Notes: generated by a model from the letters alone, not told the origin. Shown: positions 16,291 through 28,202, counted from the stretch's first letter. The stretch is DNA of 40,166 bases from Actinomycetes bacterium (GCA_029781935.1 JAKOVT010000237.1:1-40166); one strand, 5' to 3'. Numbers and translations are program-made.

Positions 16291-17292
16291 TCAGCCGTCC
16301 TCGGCCATCCAGGCCGATAGCCGCGCCCTCGCTCCGGACGCCAGCGGGACGATGCCCCGCGGGATCAGGACGACGATGAGCAGCAGCAGCACGCCGAGCA
16401 GGATCAGGCGGATCTCCGGCCAGGTCTGCAGCTGCGCCTGCAGCAGCGTCAGCACGGCGGTCCCGATGAGCGGACCGGACAGCGTGCCGAGCCCCCCGAT
16501 CACCAGCATGGTCACGAGGAGCGTCATCGGGCCGAGACCCATCAGCGACGGCGACACCACGCCGTAGGTGAACGCGTACAGCGCCCCGGCGACGCCGGCG
16601 AAGAAGCCCGAGATGCCGAACGACAGGAACTGGTAGCTCATCGGGCTGATGCCTCGCGCCGCCGCGAGGGACGGGTTGTCGCGCAGCGCCACCAGTCCCG
16701 TGCCGAGGGGCGAGCGGACGACGACGTACATCGAGAGCAGCGTGACGGCGACTCCGGCCAGGGCGATCCAGTAGATGAGACGTGCCCGCTGCTGCGGCTC
16801 CACGTCCGACAGCCCGTAGCCAGGGAAGCCGGAGAGGCCGAAGGTGCCACCGGTGATCCCGCTCTTGTCCGCGATGATCAGCAGCCGCACCACCTCCGCG
16901 AACCCGAACGTCAGCAGCGACACGTAGATGCCGCGCAACCGCAGGGAGGGGATGGCGAGCACGAGAGCCACGACCATCGCGCCGATGCCGGCGAGCAGGA
17001 CTGCGACGGGCCACGGCAGGCCGGTCCGCGACGACACCAGGGCCGCGGTGTAGCCGCCGATGGCGTAGATCGCGAGCTGGCCGAAGTTCCACACACCGGA
17101 GTAGCCGAGCACCAGGTTCCAGGACTGGTTGAGGATCATCCAGATGAGGGCGAGCGTGCAGACGGCGATCCAGTAGGAGCTGTTGAGCACCAGCGGGAGC
17201 GCGACCGCGAGCACGGCCACCACGGCGAGGGCGATCGGTCGGGGCACGGGCCAGCCGAGCGAGCGGCGGGTGGGGCGATCCAGGCGTGTCAC
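16291..17292 (-). CDS. Branched-chain amino acid-type ABC transporter permease (LivM family)
   Basis: 'NLVLGYSGVWNFGQLAIYAIGGYTAAL', 'GGLGTLSGPLIGTAVL'. Confidence 0.92.
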   Translation of the reverse strand: MTRLDRPTRRSLGWPVPRPIALAVVAVLAVALPLVLNSSYWIAVCTLALIWMILNQSWNLVLGYSGVWNFGQLAIYAIGGYTAALVSSRTGLPWPVAVLLAGIGAMVVALVLAIPSLRLRGIYVSLLTFGFAEVVRLLIIADKSGITGGTFGLSGFPGYGLSDVEPQQRARLIYWIALAGVAVTLLSMYVVVRSPLGTGLVALRDNPSLAAARGISPMSYQFLSFGISGFFAGVAGALYAFTYGVVSPSLMGLGPMTLLVTMLVIGGLGTLSGPLIGTAVLTLLQAQLQTWPEIRLILLGVLLLLIVVLIPRGIVPLASGARARLSAWMAEDG

Positions 17293-18176
17293 AGCCGGGC
17301 CTCCTGGGGCTTGCCGGCGATCCCGTTCGGTCGCACCACGAGCACGATCAGGACGACGACGTACAGGAATGGCAGCGCGTAGGCGCTCTGCCAGTAGATC
17401 GCGACCGCCGAGCTGAGGAAGCCGATGATGTACGACGCGTAGATGGTGCCCTTGACCGACCCGAGGCCCGCGAAGATGACCACGATCAACGCCTGCAGCA
17501 TCGGAAGGTCGCCCGCGTTCGGGTAGACGAAGTACAGCGGGGCGAGCAGCACGCCCGCGACTCCGGCGAGCGCCGCGGCGATGCCCATCGTGACGACGTA
17601 GACCCGACGTGCAGGGATGCCCATCAAGCGCGCGGCGTCGAGGTTCTGCGCGACGGCGGTGATCGCGAGGCCGTACCTCGAGCGCGAGAGGAACAGCCCG
17701 AGCCCCACGAGCGCAGCGATCGCCACGACGGCCATGAGCAGGGAGTGGTACGTGATCGAGACCTCGCTGGTGAGGTCGATGCGCCCGTCGACGAGGGGTT
17801 CGAACGGCTTCTGCCGCGGCCCGTACATGAGCAGCACGATGTTCTGCACGATGGTCGCGATGGCGAACGTCGTAATGAACGCGGTCATCTCGAAGTCGAC
17901 GCCCGCGCGCCCGAGCAACGGGTGCACAGCCAAGTAGTACGTGACGACACCCAGCACGAACGTCGCGCCCGCGGCGGCGAGGAGGCTGGCCCAGACCGAG
18001 ACGCCCAGCGTGCTGACGGCGCTGTACGCCGCGAAGCCGCCCACCATCACCATGACGCCCTGGGCCATGTTCAGCACCCGCAGGGTGCCGTACACGAGCG
18101 TCATCCCGATCGAGATCAGCGCGAGCATCGACCCCTGCACCAAGGTCGAGACGAGCGTCTGGAGGAGCGAGTTCAT
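17289..18176 (-). CDS. Branched-chain amino acid-type ABC transporter permease (LivH family)
   Basis: MNSLLQTLVSTLVQGSMLALISIGMTLVYGTLRVLNMAQGVMVMVGGF...GLGSVKGTIYASYIIGF. Confidence 0.93.
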   Translation of the reverse strand: MNSLLQTLVSTLVQGSMLALISIGMTLVYGTLRVLNMAQGVMVMVGGFAAYSAVSTLGVSVWASLLAAAGATFVLGVVTYYLAVHPLLGRAGVDFEMTAFITTFAIATIVQNIVLLMYGPRQKPFEPLVDGRIDLTSEVSITYHSLLMAVVAIAALVGLGLFLSRSRYGLAITAVAQNLDAARLMGIPARRVYVVTMGIAAALAGVAGVLLAPLYFVYPNAGDLPMLQALIVVIFAGLGSVKGTIYASYIIGFLSSAVAIYWQSAYALPFLYVVVLIVLVVRPNGIAGKPQEARL

Positions 18177-18179
18177 GCG

Positions 18180-18885
18180 TCACTCACCGCCCACGCCGAG
18201 ATACGTGGCCGTCACGGCCGGGTCCTCCAGCACCTCGGCCACGGACCCGGCGAGGACCACGGACCCGTTCTCCACGAGCACGACCCGGTCGGCGACCTCG
18301 CGGACGTGAGCGAAGTTCTCCTCCACCAGCAGAACGGTCACACCGGACTGCGCGATGCGCCCGATCCGCTCGTAGACCTCGTCGACCAGGACCGGCGCAA
18401 GACCGAGAGACGGCTCGTCGATCATGAGCAGGTCGGCCCGGGTCATCAGTCCCCTGCCCAACGCCAGCATGCGTCGCTCGCCGCCCGACAGCGTGCGTGC
18501 GCGCTGACCACTCCGTTCTGCGAGCCGGGGGAAGATCTCGTAGACCTCGGCGAGCCGCTCGCTGCGCCCTCCGCCGCGACCCCGCGTGAACGCGCCGAGC
18601 AGCAGGTTCTCCTGCACGGACATGTCCGGGAAGAGCAGGTCGCCCTGCGGGATCTGCACGAGTCCCTTGCCGACGATGGACTCGGTCCGCTGGCCGGTGA
18701 TGTCCTCGCCCTTGAAGCGCACCGTCCCCGATCGCGCGGGGAGCAGGCCGCTGATGGCCTTGAGCAGCGTCGTCTTGCCGTGGCCGTTCGGGCCGATGAT
18801 GACGACGAACTCCCCTTCGGCGACGTCGAGGTCGATGCCGTCGATGACGGTCGACGCGCCGTACCCGGACCGGAGCCCGCGGACC

Positions 18886-18893
<8 letters not shown>
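18180..18893 (-). CDS. ABC transporter ATP-binding protein (LivF family)
   Basis: Walker A 'GPNGHGKTT', signature 'LSGGERRMLALGRGLM', 'LLMIDEPSLGLAPVLVDEVYE'. Confidence 0.94.
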
Positions 18894-19671
<778 letters not shown>

Positions 19672-19682
19672 GGTCGTCCGGC

Positions 19683-21047
19683 CTACTTGAACCACGGCGG
19701 CGGCTGGAACGTTCCGGAGGCGTACGGCGCCGGGTAGACCGGCACCTGCTTGCCGCCCTGGATCTGGTAGGTGAGGTGCGGCATGGCCAGGCTCGGGTCG
19801 TTGACCAGATCGGGGTAGGGCGCGACGGCGAGCTCGGTGTCCGAGATCCACTTGTAGGTGCCCGAGACACCGCGGTAGATGACACCCTTGAGCAGCTGGT
19901 TCACCTTCGTGAAGTCGTTGGGGTCGCCGGCCATGGCGGCGGTCTGGGCCCAGAGGTGCACCATGTCGTACTGACCGCCGGCCTGGGACAGTCCGGCCTC
20001 GGAGTTGTACTTGGCCTTGTAGGCGGCGAGGAACTCCTGGCCCATCTTGTCGGGCAGCGTGCCGACCGTGGTCGACCACACCACGCCGTACCCCGCCTCG
20101 CCCGCGAGCTGGAGGTACTCGGGGATCGAGGGGCCGTACTGCTGGTAGAGCAGCGACTGGGTCGGCGAGGTGGCGAACTGCTTGGCGAAGCTCGCGAGGT
20201 CGCCCGGGATGTAGTCGGTCATGTAGATCAAGCCGGGCGGGTTGGCGCGGATCTTGGCCAGCTGCGGACCCCAGTCGGCGTAGGGGGCCGTGACCTCCTC
20301 GTAGATGGGCACCGTCCAGCCGATCCCTTCCACGGCAGCCTTGAACGCCTGCGCGATGGAGATGGAGTAGGGGTCGTTGCTCGTGATGATCGCCGCGGTC
20401 TTGGACGACGGAGTCCAGGATCCGTCGGCGATCCACGCCTGCATGAGCGGCACGAAACCCTTGCCGTACCAGATCTCGGTCGGGCAGCCCTCGTAGATGT
20501 TGGTGATCTTGTTCTTCGTGACGTAGTCGACGTTGGCCTGCAGGGTGTTCAGGTGGAACACCGGCACACCGGCGTCCGCGTAGATGGAGTACTCCGAGGA
20601 GTCGTTCGTGGTGTAGCCGGAGAAGATGGCCGACACCTTCTCCTGGTTCACCAGGCGCTGGGCGACCTGCACGTAGTTCTCCGGCGACAGGTCGCTGACG
20701 TCGCCCACCACGAGCTCGAGCTTGCGACCGGCGAGGCCGCCCAACGCATTGATCGCGTCGATGGCGAGCTCCTGACCTCGGGTCATCTCCTGGCCGTCCC
20801 CGGAGTACGGGCCGGTCACCGGACTCACGCTTCCGATCTTGATGGGGCTCGTGTCGCCACCGCCCCCGCCTGAGCTGGAGCCGCCGGAGTCCTTGGGGGC
20901 CAGCGCGTAACCGGCACCACCACCCACCACCAGACCGCCGAGGCCGGCCACGGCCAGTCCGGTGACGAAGTTGCGGCGGGAGACGCCGGTCGACCTGGGA
21001 GCACCAGTGGTGCTCGTCTCGTCGGTCGTGGGTACGTTCTCGCTCAT
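19683..21047 (-). CDS. ABC transporter substrate-binding protein with Tat-type signal
   Basis: 'GVSRRNFVTGLAVAGLGGLVVGGGAGYALA' then 'IKIGSVSPVTGPYSGDGQEMTRGQELAIDAINALGGLAGRKLELVVGD'. Confidence 0.94.
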   Translation of the reverse strand: MSENVPTTDETSTTGAPRSTGVSRRNFVTGLAVAGLGGLVVGGGAGYALAPKDSGGSSSGGGGGDTSPIKIGSVSPVTGPYSGDGQEMTRGQELAIDAINALGGLAGRKLELVVGDVSDLSPENYVQVAQRLVNQEKVSAIFSGYTTNDSSEYSIYADAGVPVFHLNTLQANVDYVTKNKITNIYEGCPTEIWYGKGFVPLMQAWIADGSWTPSSKTAAIITSNDPYSISIAQAFKAAVEGIGWTVPIYEEVTAPYADWGPQLAKIRANPPGLIYMTDYIPGDLASFAKQFATSPTQSLLYQQYGPSIPEYLQLAGEAGYGVVWSTTVGTLPDKMGQEFLAAYKAKYNSEAGLSQAGGQYDMVHLWAQTAAMAGDPNDFTKVNQLLKGVIYRGVSGTYKWISDTELAVAPYPDLVNDPSLAMPHLTYQIQGGKQVPVYPAPYASGTFQPPPWFK

Positions 21048-21108
21048 GGTGACCTCGCAGCTCGACGCGCCGGGTGAGGGTCCGATCTCACCGGAGCGAC
21101 CGTTCCGG

Positions 21109-21130
21109 CGTCATGCGTCATTTGACGGAC
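21109..21130. promoter_or_regulatory. Putative operator, copy 2
   Basis: CGTCATGCGTCATTTGACGGAC between divergent SBP gene and deacetylase-family gene; contains GTCA-TT-TGAC. Confidence 0.6.
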
Positions 21131-21188
21131 GGAGCGCATCATCGTCCGCACTAGCGTCGTCCGGAACCCCACGCCAGGAAGGTGACGC

Positions 21189-21968
21189 ATGAGCACGTCG
21201 AACGCGTCCTGCCGGGTCGTCGTGAGCTTCGACTTCGACGCCGAGGAAGTGTGGATCGGCGAGGACCCTGCCAACGCGGATCGTCCCGGCACGCTGTCGC
21301 AGGGGACGTACGGCGCCAAGGTCGCGGTACCCCTCGTGCTCGATGTCCTCCAGCGTCTCGACCTGCCGGCCACCTTCTTCGTTCCTGGCCGCGTCGCCGA
21401 GCGGTATCCGCACCGGATCGAGGAGATCCTCGGATCCGGCCACGAGATCGGGCATCACGGCTACACGCATACGTCGCCGAGCCGGCTGTCGGCTGAGGCC
21501 GAGGAGGCGGAACTCGTGCGGGGTCGCGAGATCCTCACCGGGCTGGGCGCCGACGTACGCGGTTACCGCTCCCCGTCGTGGGACTTCAGCCCCGTCACCC
21601 TCGACCTGCTCGTCGGCCACGGGTTCACGTACTCGTCCAACATGATGGACGACATCCGGCCCTACCGGCACCCGGGTCACGACCTCGTCGAACTGCCGGT
21701 GCACTGGACCCTCGATGACGCGCCGCACTTCTGGTTCGACGGCGCGGCCTGGAACAAGACGATCCGAACCAGCGCCGAGGTCCGTTCGCTGTGGGAGGAG
21801 GAGTACGTCGGCATGGCCGCAGTGGACGGCCTGTTCATGCTGACGATGCACCCGCAGATCATCGGGCGGCCCGGGCGTATCCAGATGCTCGAGTCCTTCC
21901 TCACCTGGCTGCGTGAGAGGGGCGCCCGCTTCTCGACCGCGGGTGCTGTCGCGGAGGCGCACCGATGA
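21189..21968 (+). CDS. Polysaccharide deacetylase (NodB-fold) family protein
   Basis: VVVSFDFDAEEVWIG...LDLPATFFVPGRVAERYPHRIEEILGSGHEIGHHGYTHTSP...GYRSPSWDFSP. Confidence 0.92.
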   Translation: MSTSNASCRVVVSFDFDAEEVWIGEDPANADRPGTLSQGTYGAKVAVPLVLDVLQRLDLPATFFVPGRVAERYPHRIEEILGSGHEIGHHGYTHTSPSRLSAEAEEAELVRGREILTGLGADVRGYRSPSWDFSPVTLDLLVGHGFTYSSNMMDDIRPYRHPGHDLVELPVHWTLDDAPHFWFDGAAWNKTIRTSAEVRSLWEEEYVGMAAVDGLFMLTMHPQIIGRPGRIQMLESFLTWLRERGARFSTAGAVAEAHR

Positions 21969-22735
21969 CCGATGACCGCGTGGTGCTGGTCACCGGTGCC
22001 GCGCGCGGCCTCGGCGAGGGCATCGCGATCCGCCTGCTCCGCGACGGCTGGCGGGTCGTGCTCGCGGATGTCGACGGGGCCTCCACGACCGCCAGGCGAC
22101 TCGATCCCGGCAGCGACCACGCCGTCGGCGTCGAGGTCGACGTCACCGACGAGCAGGCGTGCGCGCGAGCCGTGGCCGCGGCCATCGACGCCTTCGGCCG
22201 GCTCGACGGCCTGGTGAACAACGCCGGGATCGGCGGCCCGTCGACTCCCGCGCACCTCACCGACCCCGCGGACTTCCGCCGCGTTCTCGAGGTCAACCTC
22301 GTCGGACCATTCCTCATGACGCGCGCCGCCGTCCCCGCGATGCAGGGGCGGCCGGGCGCCGCCATCGTCAACATCACGTCCGTGCTCGGACAGCGCGGCG
22401 AGGCGCGATCCGGCGCCTACAGCGCGTCGAAAGGCGGCCTGGGGCTGCTCGGGCAGTGTCTGGCTCTCGAGTTGGCACCGGACGGCATCCGCGTGAACTC
22501 GGTCGCGCCCGGCAACATGCTGACCGGGATGCACCGCGACCACGTGCAGTCGATCGCCGACCGACAGGGCTGGTCGTACGACGAGGCGCTGGCCGGTGTG
22601 CGTGCAACCGTGCCGCTGGGTCGGCACGGGACGCCCGACGACATCGGCGACGTCGTGGCCTGGCTGCTCTCCCCCGACGCGTCCTACGTCACCGGCCAGA
22701 CAGTGGCCGTCAACGGCGGGATCCTCCTCACGTGA
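21965..22735 (+). CDS. SDR family oxidoreductase
   Basis: VTGAARGLGEGIAIRLLRDGWRVVLADVDG...LVNNAGIGG...YSASKGGLGLLGQ...TGQTVAVNGG. Confidence 0.93.
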   Translation: MTDDRVVLVTGAARGLGEGIAIRLLRDGWRVVLADVDGASTTARRLDPGSDHAVGVEVDVTDEQACARAVAAAIDAFGRLDGLVNNAGIGGPSTPAHLTDPADFRRVLEVNLVGPFLMTRAAVPAMQGRPGAAIVNITSVLGQRGEARSGAYSASKGGLGLLGQCLALELAPDGIRVNSVAPGNMLTGMHRDHVQSIADRQGWSYDEALAGVRATVPLGRHGTPDDIGDVVAWLLSPDASYVTGQTVAVNGGILLT

Positions 22736-23463
22736 GCGGCCCCACGCGCCTGCTGGTCACCGGCGGCGGCTCGGGCATCGGCCGCGCGGTGACCGAGCTG
22801 GCCGCCTCCTCGGGATCGCGCGTCGTGGTGCTGGACCGCGACGTCTCCCGTGTGGACCCGGCCGTCGCCGAGGCGGTCGCCGTCGACGTCACGGACGAGG
22901 CCGCCGTCGTCGACGCCGTGTCGCGCGCGACGGATCTGGTCGGCGGCGCCCCGGACGGCGTGGTGTGCGCGGCAGGCGTCTACGCCGTCGACGCAGCGCT
23001 CGACATCGGAGCCGCGAGCTTCCTCGACGTCCTGCGGATCAACACCGTGGGGTCCTTCCTCGTGGCTCGGGAGTGCGTGCGGCACATGGTCGCGGCCGAC
23101 GTTCGCGGAGCCGTCGTCCTCCTGTCGTCCATCGCGAGCGAGGAGGGGGCGCTGCGCGAGCCGGGCGTGCACTACGCCGCGAGCAAGGGCGCCGTGGTCT
23201 CCATGACGCGGCAGCTCGCCGTGGAGTGGGCCGAGCACGGCATCAGGGTCAACGCGGTGAGCCCCGGCGTCATCCGCACGCCCATGCTCCGCCTGACCGA
23301 CGATCCCGAGGCGACGCGCGACTACCTGGCGACCGGCGTCCCCCTGCACCGCCTCGGCGAGGCCTCCGACGTCGCCGGTGCCTGCCTGTACCTCCTCGGC
23401 GGCGCCGCCGCCTACGTCACCGGTGCCGTGCTCGCCGTCGACGGCGGCGCGAGCGCCTGCTGA
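22732..23463 (+). CDS. SDR family oxidoreductase
   Basis: VSGPTRLLVTGGGSGIGRAVTELAAS...HYAASKGAVVSMTRQLAVEWAEHGIRVNAVSPGVIRTPM; GTGA overlap start. Confidence 0.93.
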   Translation: MSGPTRLLVTGGGSGIGRAVTELAASSGSRVVVLDRDVSRVDPAVAEAVAVDVTDEAAVVDAVSRATDLVGGAPDGVVCAAGVYAVDAALDIGAASFLDVLRINTVGSFLVARECVRHMVAADVRGAVVLLSSIASEEGALREPGVHYAASKGAVVSMTRQLAVEWAEHGIRVNAVSPGVIRTPMLRLTDDPEATRDYLATGVPLHRLGEASDVAGACLYLLGGAAAYVTGAVLAVDGGASAC

Positions 23464-23487
23464 CGGCCGACAGCATCCGACCACGAG

Positions 23488-24615
23488 ATGGAGCGCCCGA
23501 TGTTCCCCCACGTCCGCGTCGGTGGATCCGCGCACGAGCGCGGTCGGCAGTACGGCGAGCAGGCGGCACCCCGTGTCCATCGCAGCATCGAGGCGTACGC
23601 CGGTGTCTTCGCCCACTACGCCCAATGGGACTGGTCGCGCGTGACGACCGAGGCTCGCAGGTTCGTCCCCGCCGTCGAGGATTTCGGGCCGGCCTACCTC
23701 GAGGAGATCCGCGGCGTCGCCGACGGCGCAGGCGTTGACTTCCTCGACGTCATGGCGATCAACGTCCGCACCGAGGTGATGTACGCCGCGAAGGCGCGCA
23801 ACGCCGCGGCGATGCTGCCGCGCACGCTGGAGTGCACGTCGTTCGCCGCGGTGCCCGACGATGGTCGGGCCGTGCTCGTCGGTCAGAACTGGGACTGGAA
23901 GACCCATGCCTTCCAGACAGCGGTGATCCTCGAGTGCGAGCCGGACGACGGCCCGCGGTTCGTCACGGCCGTCGAGGCGGGGCTGCTCGCGAAGACGGGC
24001 CTGAACGAGCACGGTGTCGGCATCGCCACCAACGCGCTCGCCAGCGACCGCGATCTCGGCGAGCCCGGCGTCCCCTACCACGTCCTCCTGCGGGCGCTGC
24101 TGGCCGCAGAGACGCCCACCGCAGCGCTCGCCTCCCTGCAGCGGTCGTTCCGTTCGTCGTCGGCGCATTACCTCGTGGCGCACCGCGACCATCTCGCGCT
24201 CAGTGTCGAGGCTGTCCCCGGGACGTTCGTCGACCTGCACCTCGCCCAGCCCGACGACCGCGGGATCCTGCTCCACGGCAACCACTTCACGCATCCGCGG
24301 ATGGCCGACGTCGACGTCAGCCTGTGGCTCATGCCCGACTCGGTCTTCCGGCTGCAACGAGCACGACGCTGGGTCGACGCCCACGACCCGTACGACCCCC
24401 GCACCTACGAGGCGCTGTTCGCCGACCACGCGGGGCACCCGCTGGGGGTGTGCTGCCATCCCGACGAGTCGGCGGTGGCTGCCGAGCAGGACTCCACGGT
24501 CCTGTCCGTGGTGATGGACCTCGACGCTCTGACGCTGTGCATCGCCGACGGCCGGCCGTGCGAGGTGCCGTTCCGGCACCTGGACTACGCGGACTTCCTG
24601 GGCGGTGCACGATGA
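23488..24615 (+). CDS. C45 family peptidase / acyl-CoA:6-aminopenicillanate acyltransferase-like Ntn hydrolase
   Basis: VGGSAHERGRQYGEQAAPRVHRSIEAY...LECTSFAAVPDDGRAVLVGQNWDWKTHAFQT...AGLLAKTGLNEHGVGIATNAL. Confidence 0.88.
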   Translation: MERPMFPHVRVGGSAHERGRQYGEQAAPRVHRSIEAYAGVFAHYAQWDWSRVTTEARRFVPAVEDFGPAYLEEIRGVADGAGVDFLDVMAINVRTEVMYAAKARNAAAMLPRTLECTSFAAVPDDGRAVLVGQNWDWKTHAFQTAVILECEPDDGPRFVTAVEAGLLAKTGLNEHGVGIATNALASDRDLGEPGVPYHVLLRALLAAETPTAALASLQRSFRSSSAHYLVAHRDHLALSVEAVPGTFVDLHLAQPDDRGILLHGNHFTHPRMADVDVSLWLMPDSVFRLQRARRWVDAHDPYDPRTYEALFADHAGHPLGVCCHPDESAVAAEQDSTVLSVVMDLDALTLCIADGRPCEVPFRHLDYADFLGGAR

Positions 24616-25634
24616 GCGGGATCCGGCTCGGGTACGGACTGGTCACCTGCCAGCGACACCCCGACCACGACGAGGGCTGGACGCCGCTGTACGCCGAGGC
24701 GCTCCGGCTCGCGGAGCGGTCCGAGTCTCTCGGCCTGGACTCGGTGTGGGTCAGCGAGCACCACTTCGTCGACGACGGGCACCTGCCCTCGCTGCTCGTC
24801 CTGCTCGGCGCGATGGCGGCGCGCACGAACCGCATCGAGCTGGGTACCGCGCTGCTGCTGGCGCCGCTGCACGAGTCCCTGAGGGTGCTCGAGGACGCCG
24901 CGGTCGTCGACCAGCTCAGCGTCGGGCGCCTGGTCCTCGGGCTGGGCCTCGGCTGGCGCGACGAGGAGTTCGAGGCGCTCGGCGTACCGGTCGGCGAGCG
25001 CGTCCGCCGGACCCGCGAGCTCGTCGAGCTGGCGCGAACGGCGTGGGGCGGCGAACCAGTCGTCGTACGGGACGGCATCGCGGAGCCGTGGGTGACCCCG
25101 ACCCCCAACCGGCCCGGCGGGCCGCCGCTGTGGATCGGGGCGCTGGCCGAGCCGGCGATCCGCCGAGCCGGCCGCATCGCCGACGGCTTCATCGCCTGCG
25201 AGGTCACCCCGGAGGAGCTCGCGGTGCAGGTGGGCTGGGCACGGGAGGAGCGGGCACGGCACGGCGTCGAGGCGCCGCTGACCGTCGCCCTGCACCTGCC
25301 CACGCTCGTGGGGCCCGAGGGCGTCTCCTTCGCCGACGCCGCCGACCATCTGCGCTACGCCGACTGGAAGTACGGCGACATGGCGGAGGCTCGCACGATG
25401 TCCGGACCGCTCAGGCACCTCGAAGCGGTCGATGAGGACTACCTCGCGCGGCTGGAGCGCACGACGATCATCGGGACCCCGCGCCAGGCGGCCGACCGGA
25501 TCCGCGAATACGCGCATGCGGCCGGCGGCTCGCTGCACATGATCGCGCGCTCCTACCTGCCGAGCCTGGCTCCGGCCGAGCGCGCCGCAGCGCTCGATGC
25601 ACTCGCCGAGGTTCGCCGGCTGCTGGCGGACTGA
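24612..25634 (+). CDS. LLM class flavin-dependent oxidoreductase
   Basis: MSGIRLGYGLVTCQRHPDHDEGWTPLYAEALRLAERSESLGLDSVWVSEHHFVDDGHLPSLLVLLGAMAARTNRIELGTALLLAPLHESLRVLEDAAVVDQLSVGRLVLGLGLGWRDEEFEALG. Confidence 0.93.
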   Translation: MSGIRLGYGLVTCQRHPDHDEGWTPLYAEALRLAERSESLGLDSVWVSEHHFVDDGHLPSLLVLLGAMAARTNRIELGTALLLAPLHESLRVLEDAAVVDQLSVGRLVLGLGLGWRDEEFEALGVPVGERVRRTRELVELARTAWGGEPVVVRDGIAEPWVTPTPNRPGGPPLWIGALAEPAIRRAGRIADGFIACEVTPEELAVQVGWAREERARHGVEAPLTVALHLPTLVGPEGVSFADAADHLRYADWKYGDMAEARTMSGPLRHLEAVDEDYLARLERTTIIGTPRQAADRIREYAHAAGGSLHMIARSYLPSLAPAERAAALDALAEVRRLLAD

Positions 25635-25663
25635 CCTCGACGCGGCGACGTCGAGCGAATCGC

Positions 25664-27235
25664 CTACCGGCGCGGGCGCTTGGTGCGCACGCGCAGCTGG
25701 ATACGGATCGGCGTACCGGTGAAGCCGAACTCCTCGCGGAGCCGGCGCTCGATGAAGCGTCGGTAGCCGGCCTCGAGGAAGCCCGACGTGAAGAGCACGA
25801 ACGTGGGCGGGCGCGTGGTGGCCTGCGTGCCGAAGAGGATGCGCGGCTGCTTGCCGCCGCGGACCGGGTGCGGGTGCGAGGCGACCAGCGAGGCGAGGAA
25901 CGCGTTGAGCTTCGACGTCGGGACGCGGGTCTCCCAGCCGTCGAGTGCCGCCTCGAGCGCCGGCACCAGCTTGTCGGTGTGCCGACCGGTGCGGGCGCTG
26001 AGGTTCACGCGCGGAGCCCACGACACCTGGTGGAGGTCGCGCTCGATCTCGCGCTCGAGGTAGCGGCGCCGCTCGTCGTCCATGAGATCCCACTTGTTCA
26101 ACGCCAGGACGAGAGCGCGCCCCGATTCGACCACCATCGACAGGATGCGGGTGTCCTGCTCGGCCAACGGTTCCTGTGCCTCGAGGAGCACGACGGCGAC
26201 CTCGGCCTTGTCGAGGGCGTTCTTGGTCCGCAAGGACGCGTAGTACTCGTGACCGCTCGCCTCGTTCACGCGCCGACGGATGCCTGCGGTGTCGACGAAA
26301 CGCCATGTGGTGCCGGCGATCTCGACGAGCTCGTCGACGGGGTCGACGGTCGTGCCGGCCACCGAGTCGACGACGACGCGCTCCTCCCCCGCGAGCTTGT
26401 TGAGCAGGCTCGACTTGCCGACGTTGGGCTTGCCGAGCAGCGCGACCCTGCGCGGACCGCGAGGCTGCGCCGTGCGGCTGCCCTCGTCCGGCAGCGCCGC
26501 CACCACGGCGTCGAGCAGCTCGCCGAACCCGCGACCGTGCAGCGACGAGACGCCGTAGGGCTCGCCGAGCCCGAGCGACCACAGCATGGCGGCGTCGGCG
26601 TCGCCCCGGCTGTCGTCGACCTTGTTGGCGACGAGCACGACCGGCTTCTTCGTTCTGCGCAGCAGCTTCACGACGTCCTCGTCCGCGTCGGTGGCGCCGA
26701 CGGTGGCGTCGAGGACGAACAGGATGACGTCGGCCTCGAACATCGCGCGCTCGGCCTGTGCGGCGACCTGGGCGGCCATGCCCTTCGCCTCGCGCTCCCA
26801 GCCGCCGGTGTCGACCATGAGGAAGCGGCGCCCCGCCCAGTCGCCCTCGTAGGTGACGCGGTCGCGCGTGACGCCGGGGACGTCCTCGACCACGGCCTCG
26901 CGGCGTCCGAGCACGCGGTTGACGAGCGTGGACTTGCCCACGTTGGGCCGCCCGACGATCGCCACGACCGGGAGCAGCTCGTCGTCCTCGTCGTCGAACA
27001 CGGCGAGGTCCTCGACGTCGAAACCGAACGCGGCGAGCGTGGCTGGGTCGAGCTCCTCGTCCTCGCCGAGGTCGCCGAGGTCGGGACCGGTCTCGTCGTC
27101 GTCGAGGTCGTCGACCTCGACCACCTCGTCGTCGTCCCAGGCGCTGGCGTCGGCGTCGTAGCCGTCCCCGTCGTCGAGCGGGTCGACGAGCGCGGGATCG
27201 AGACCGTCGGTGCGGTCGGGGTCGTGGCTGCTCAC
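25664..27235 (-). CDS. der: Ribosome biogenesis GTPase Der (EngA) with acidic N-terminal extension
   Basis: Two G domains: '[36 protein letters not shown]' and '[39 protein letters not shown]'. Confidence 0.97.
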   Translation of the reverse strand: MSSHDPDRTDGLDPALVDPLDDGDGYDADASAWDDDEVVEVDDLDDDETGPDLGDLGEDEELDPATLAAFGFDVEDLAVFDDEDDELLPVVAIVGRPNVGKSTLVNRVLGRREAVVEDVPGVTRDRVTYEGDWAGRRFLMVDTGGWEREAKGMAAQVAAQAERAMFEADVILFVLDATVGATDADEDVVKLLRRTKKPVVLVANKVDDSRGDADAAMLWSLGLGEPYGVSSLHGRGFGELLDAVVAALPDEGSRTAQPRGPRRVALLGKPNVGKSSLLNKLAGEERVVVDSVAGTTVDPVDELVEIAGTTWRFVDTAGIRRRVNEASGHEYYASLRTKNALDKAEVAVVLLEAQEPLAEQDTRILSMVVESGRALVLALNKWDLMDDERRRYLEREIERDLHQVSWAPRVNLSARTGRHTDKLVPALEAALDGWETRVPTSKLNAFLASLVASHPHPVRGGKQPRILFGTQATTRPPTFVLFTSGFLEAGYRRFIERRLREEFGFTGTPIRIQLRVRTKRPRR

Positions 27236-27380
27236 GCGTGGCTCCGGGTCGCAGGGCCGGGCACCGTGGTCGGCGGTCCGGGTCGGGTGGTGCGCGGGCG
27301 CCTGGGGGCGACCCGCAGGTCCGATGGTGCCAGCGCGCGAGCCTGCGCGCGTCGCGCTCGAGCGCCGGAGGTGGCGGGCC

Positions 27381-28094
27381 TCACGCGCCGACCCGGTCGC
27401 GGACGAGCGCCACGACCGCGTCGATCACCTCGGCGAGCCCGAGGTGGGTCGCGTCGACGACGACCGCGTCGTCGGCCTGCGTGGTGGGCGACGCGGCGCG
27501 GCTGGCGTCCGCCTGGTCGCGCCGCGCGAGGTCCTCCGCCACGGAGGCGATGTCACCGGGTCCGTGGACGTGCGACAGCCTGCCCGCGGCGGCGTCCTCC
27601 GCGGCCCGACGGGCGGCACGGACGGCGGGGTCGGCGACCAACCACACCTTGAGGTCGGCGTCGGGCAGCACCACCGAGCCGATGTCGCGGCCCTCGACGA
27701 CGATCCCCTTCCCCTCCGCCTGCGCCTCGCGGACGGCGCGGCGCTGCCGCTCCACCAGCACGGAGCGGGCACCGGGCACCGCGGCCACCGCCGAGACGGC
27801 CGACGTGACCGCCTCCTCGCGCACCGCGCGGGAGACGTCGAGGCCGTCGACGCTGATCTGGGACTCGTCCGGGTCGGTGGAGAACGACAGCTCGACGCGT
27901 TCGGCGGTGGCCCCCACCGCGGCGGGGTCGGCCGGGTCGACGCCGTCGCGGAGCACGGCCCAGGTGATCGCGCGGTACATCGCACCGGTGTCCAGATAGC
28001 GCAGCCCGAGCGCCCGCGCGACACCGCGCGAGACGCTGGACTTGCCCGAGCCCGAGGGCCCGTCGACGGCGACGACGGCACGCACGGCGGTCAC
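27381..28094 (-). CDS. cmk: Cytidylate kinase
   Basis: [45 protein letters not shown]...[25 protein letters not shown]. Confidence 0.96.
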   Translation of the reverse strand: MTAVRAVVAVDGPSGSGKSSVSRGVARALGLRYLDTGAMYRAITWAVLRDGVDPADPAAVGATAERVELSFSTDPDESQISVDGLDVSRAVREEAVTSAVSAVAAVPGARSVLVERQRRAVREAQAEGKGIVVEGRDIGSVVLPDADLKVWLVADPAVRAARRAAEDAAAGRLSHVHGPGDIASVAEDLARRDQADASRAASPTTQADDAVVVDATHLGLAEVIDAVVALVRDRVGA

Positions 28095-28202
28095 GGAGTT
28101 CCTCTCGTCCGGGGTCCCGACGACCTTATCGTCAGCAGCGGCCCGAGCCCGCCACCCTGCGTCCACGCAGGTCAGCGGTGGTGTCGGGATCGAGAAACCG
28201 GC

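Noticed and set aside
18171-18181. Partial match TCATGCGTCA at the livH-like start as a third operator copy
   Set aside because: About 10 bp only, within the gene junction, lacking the GACGGAC half.
25664-27235. Acidic N-terminal extension of Der as a novel domain
   Set aside because: Low-complexity Asp/Glu-rich tail; variable acidic extensions are plausible in actinobacterial proteins and no structured motif is visible.
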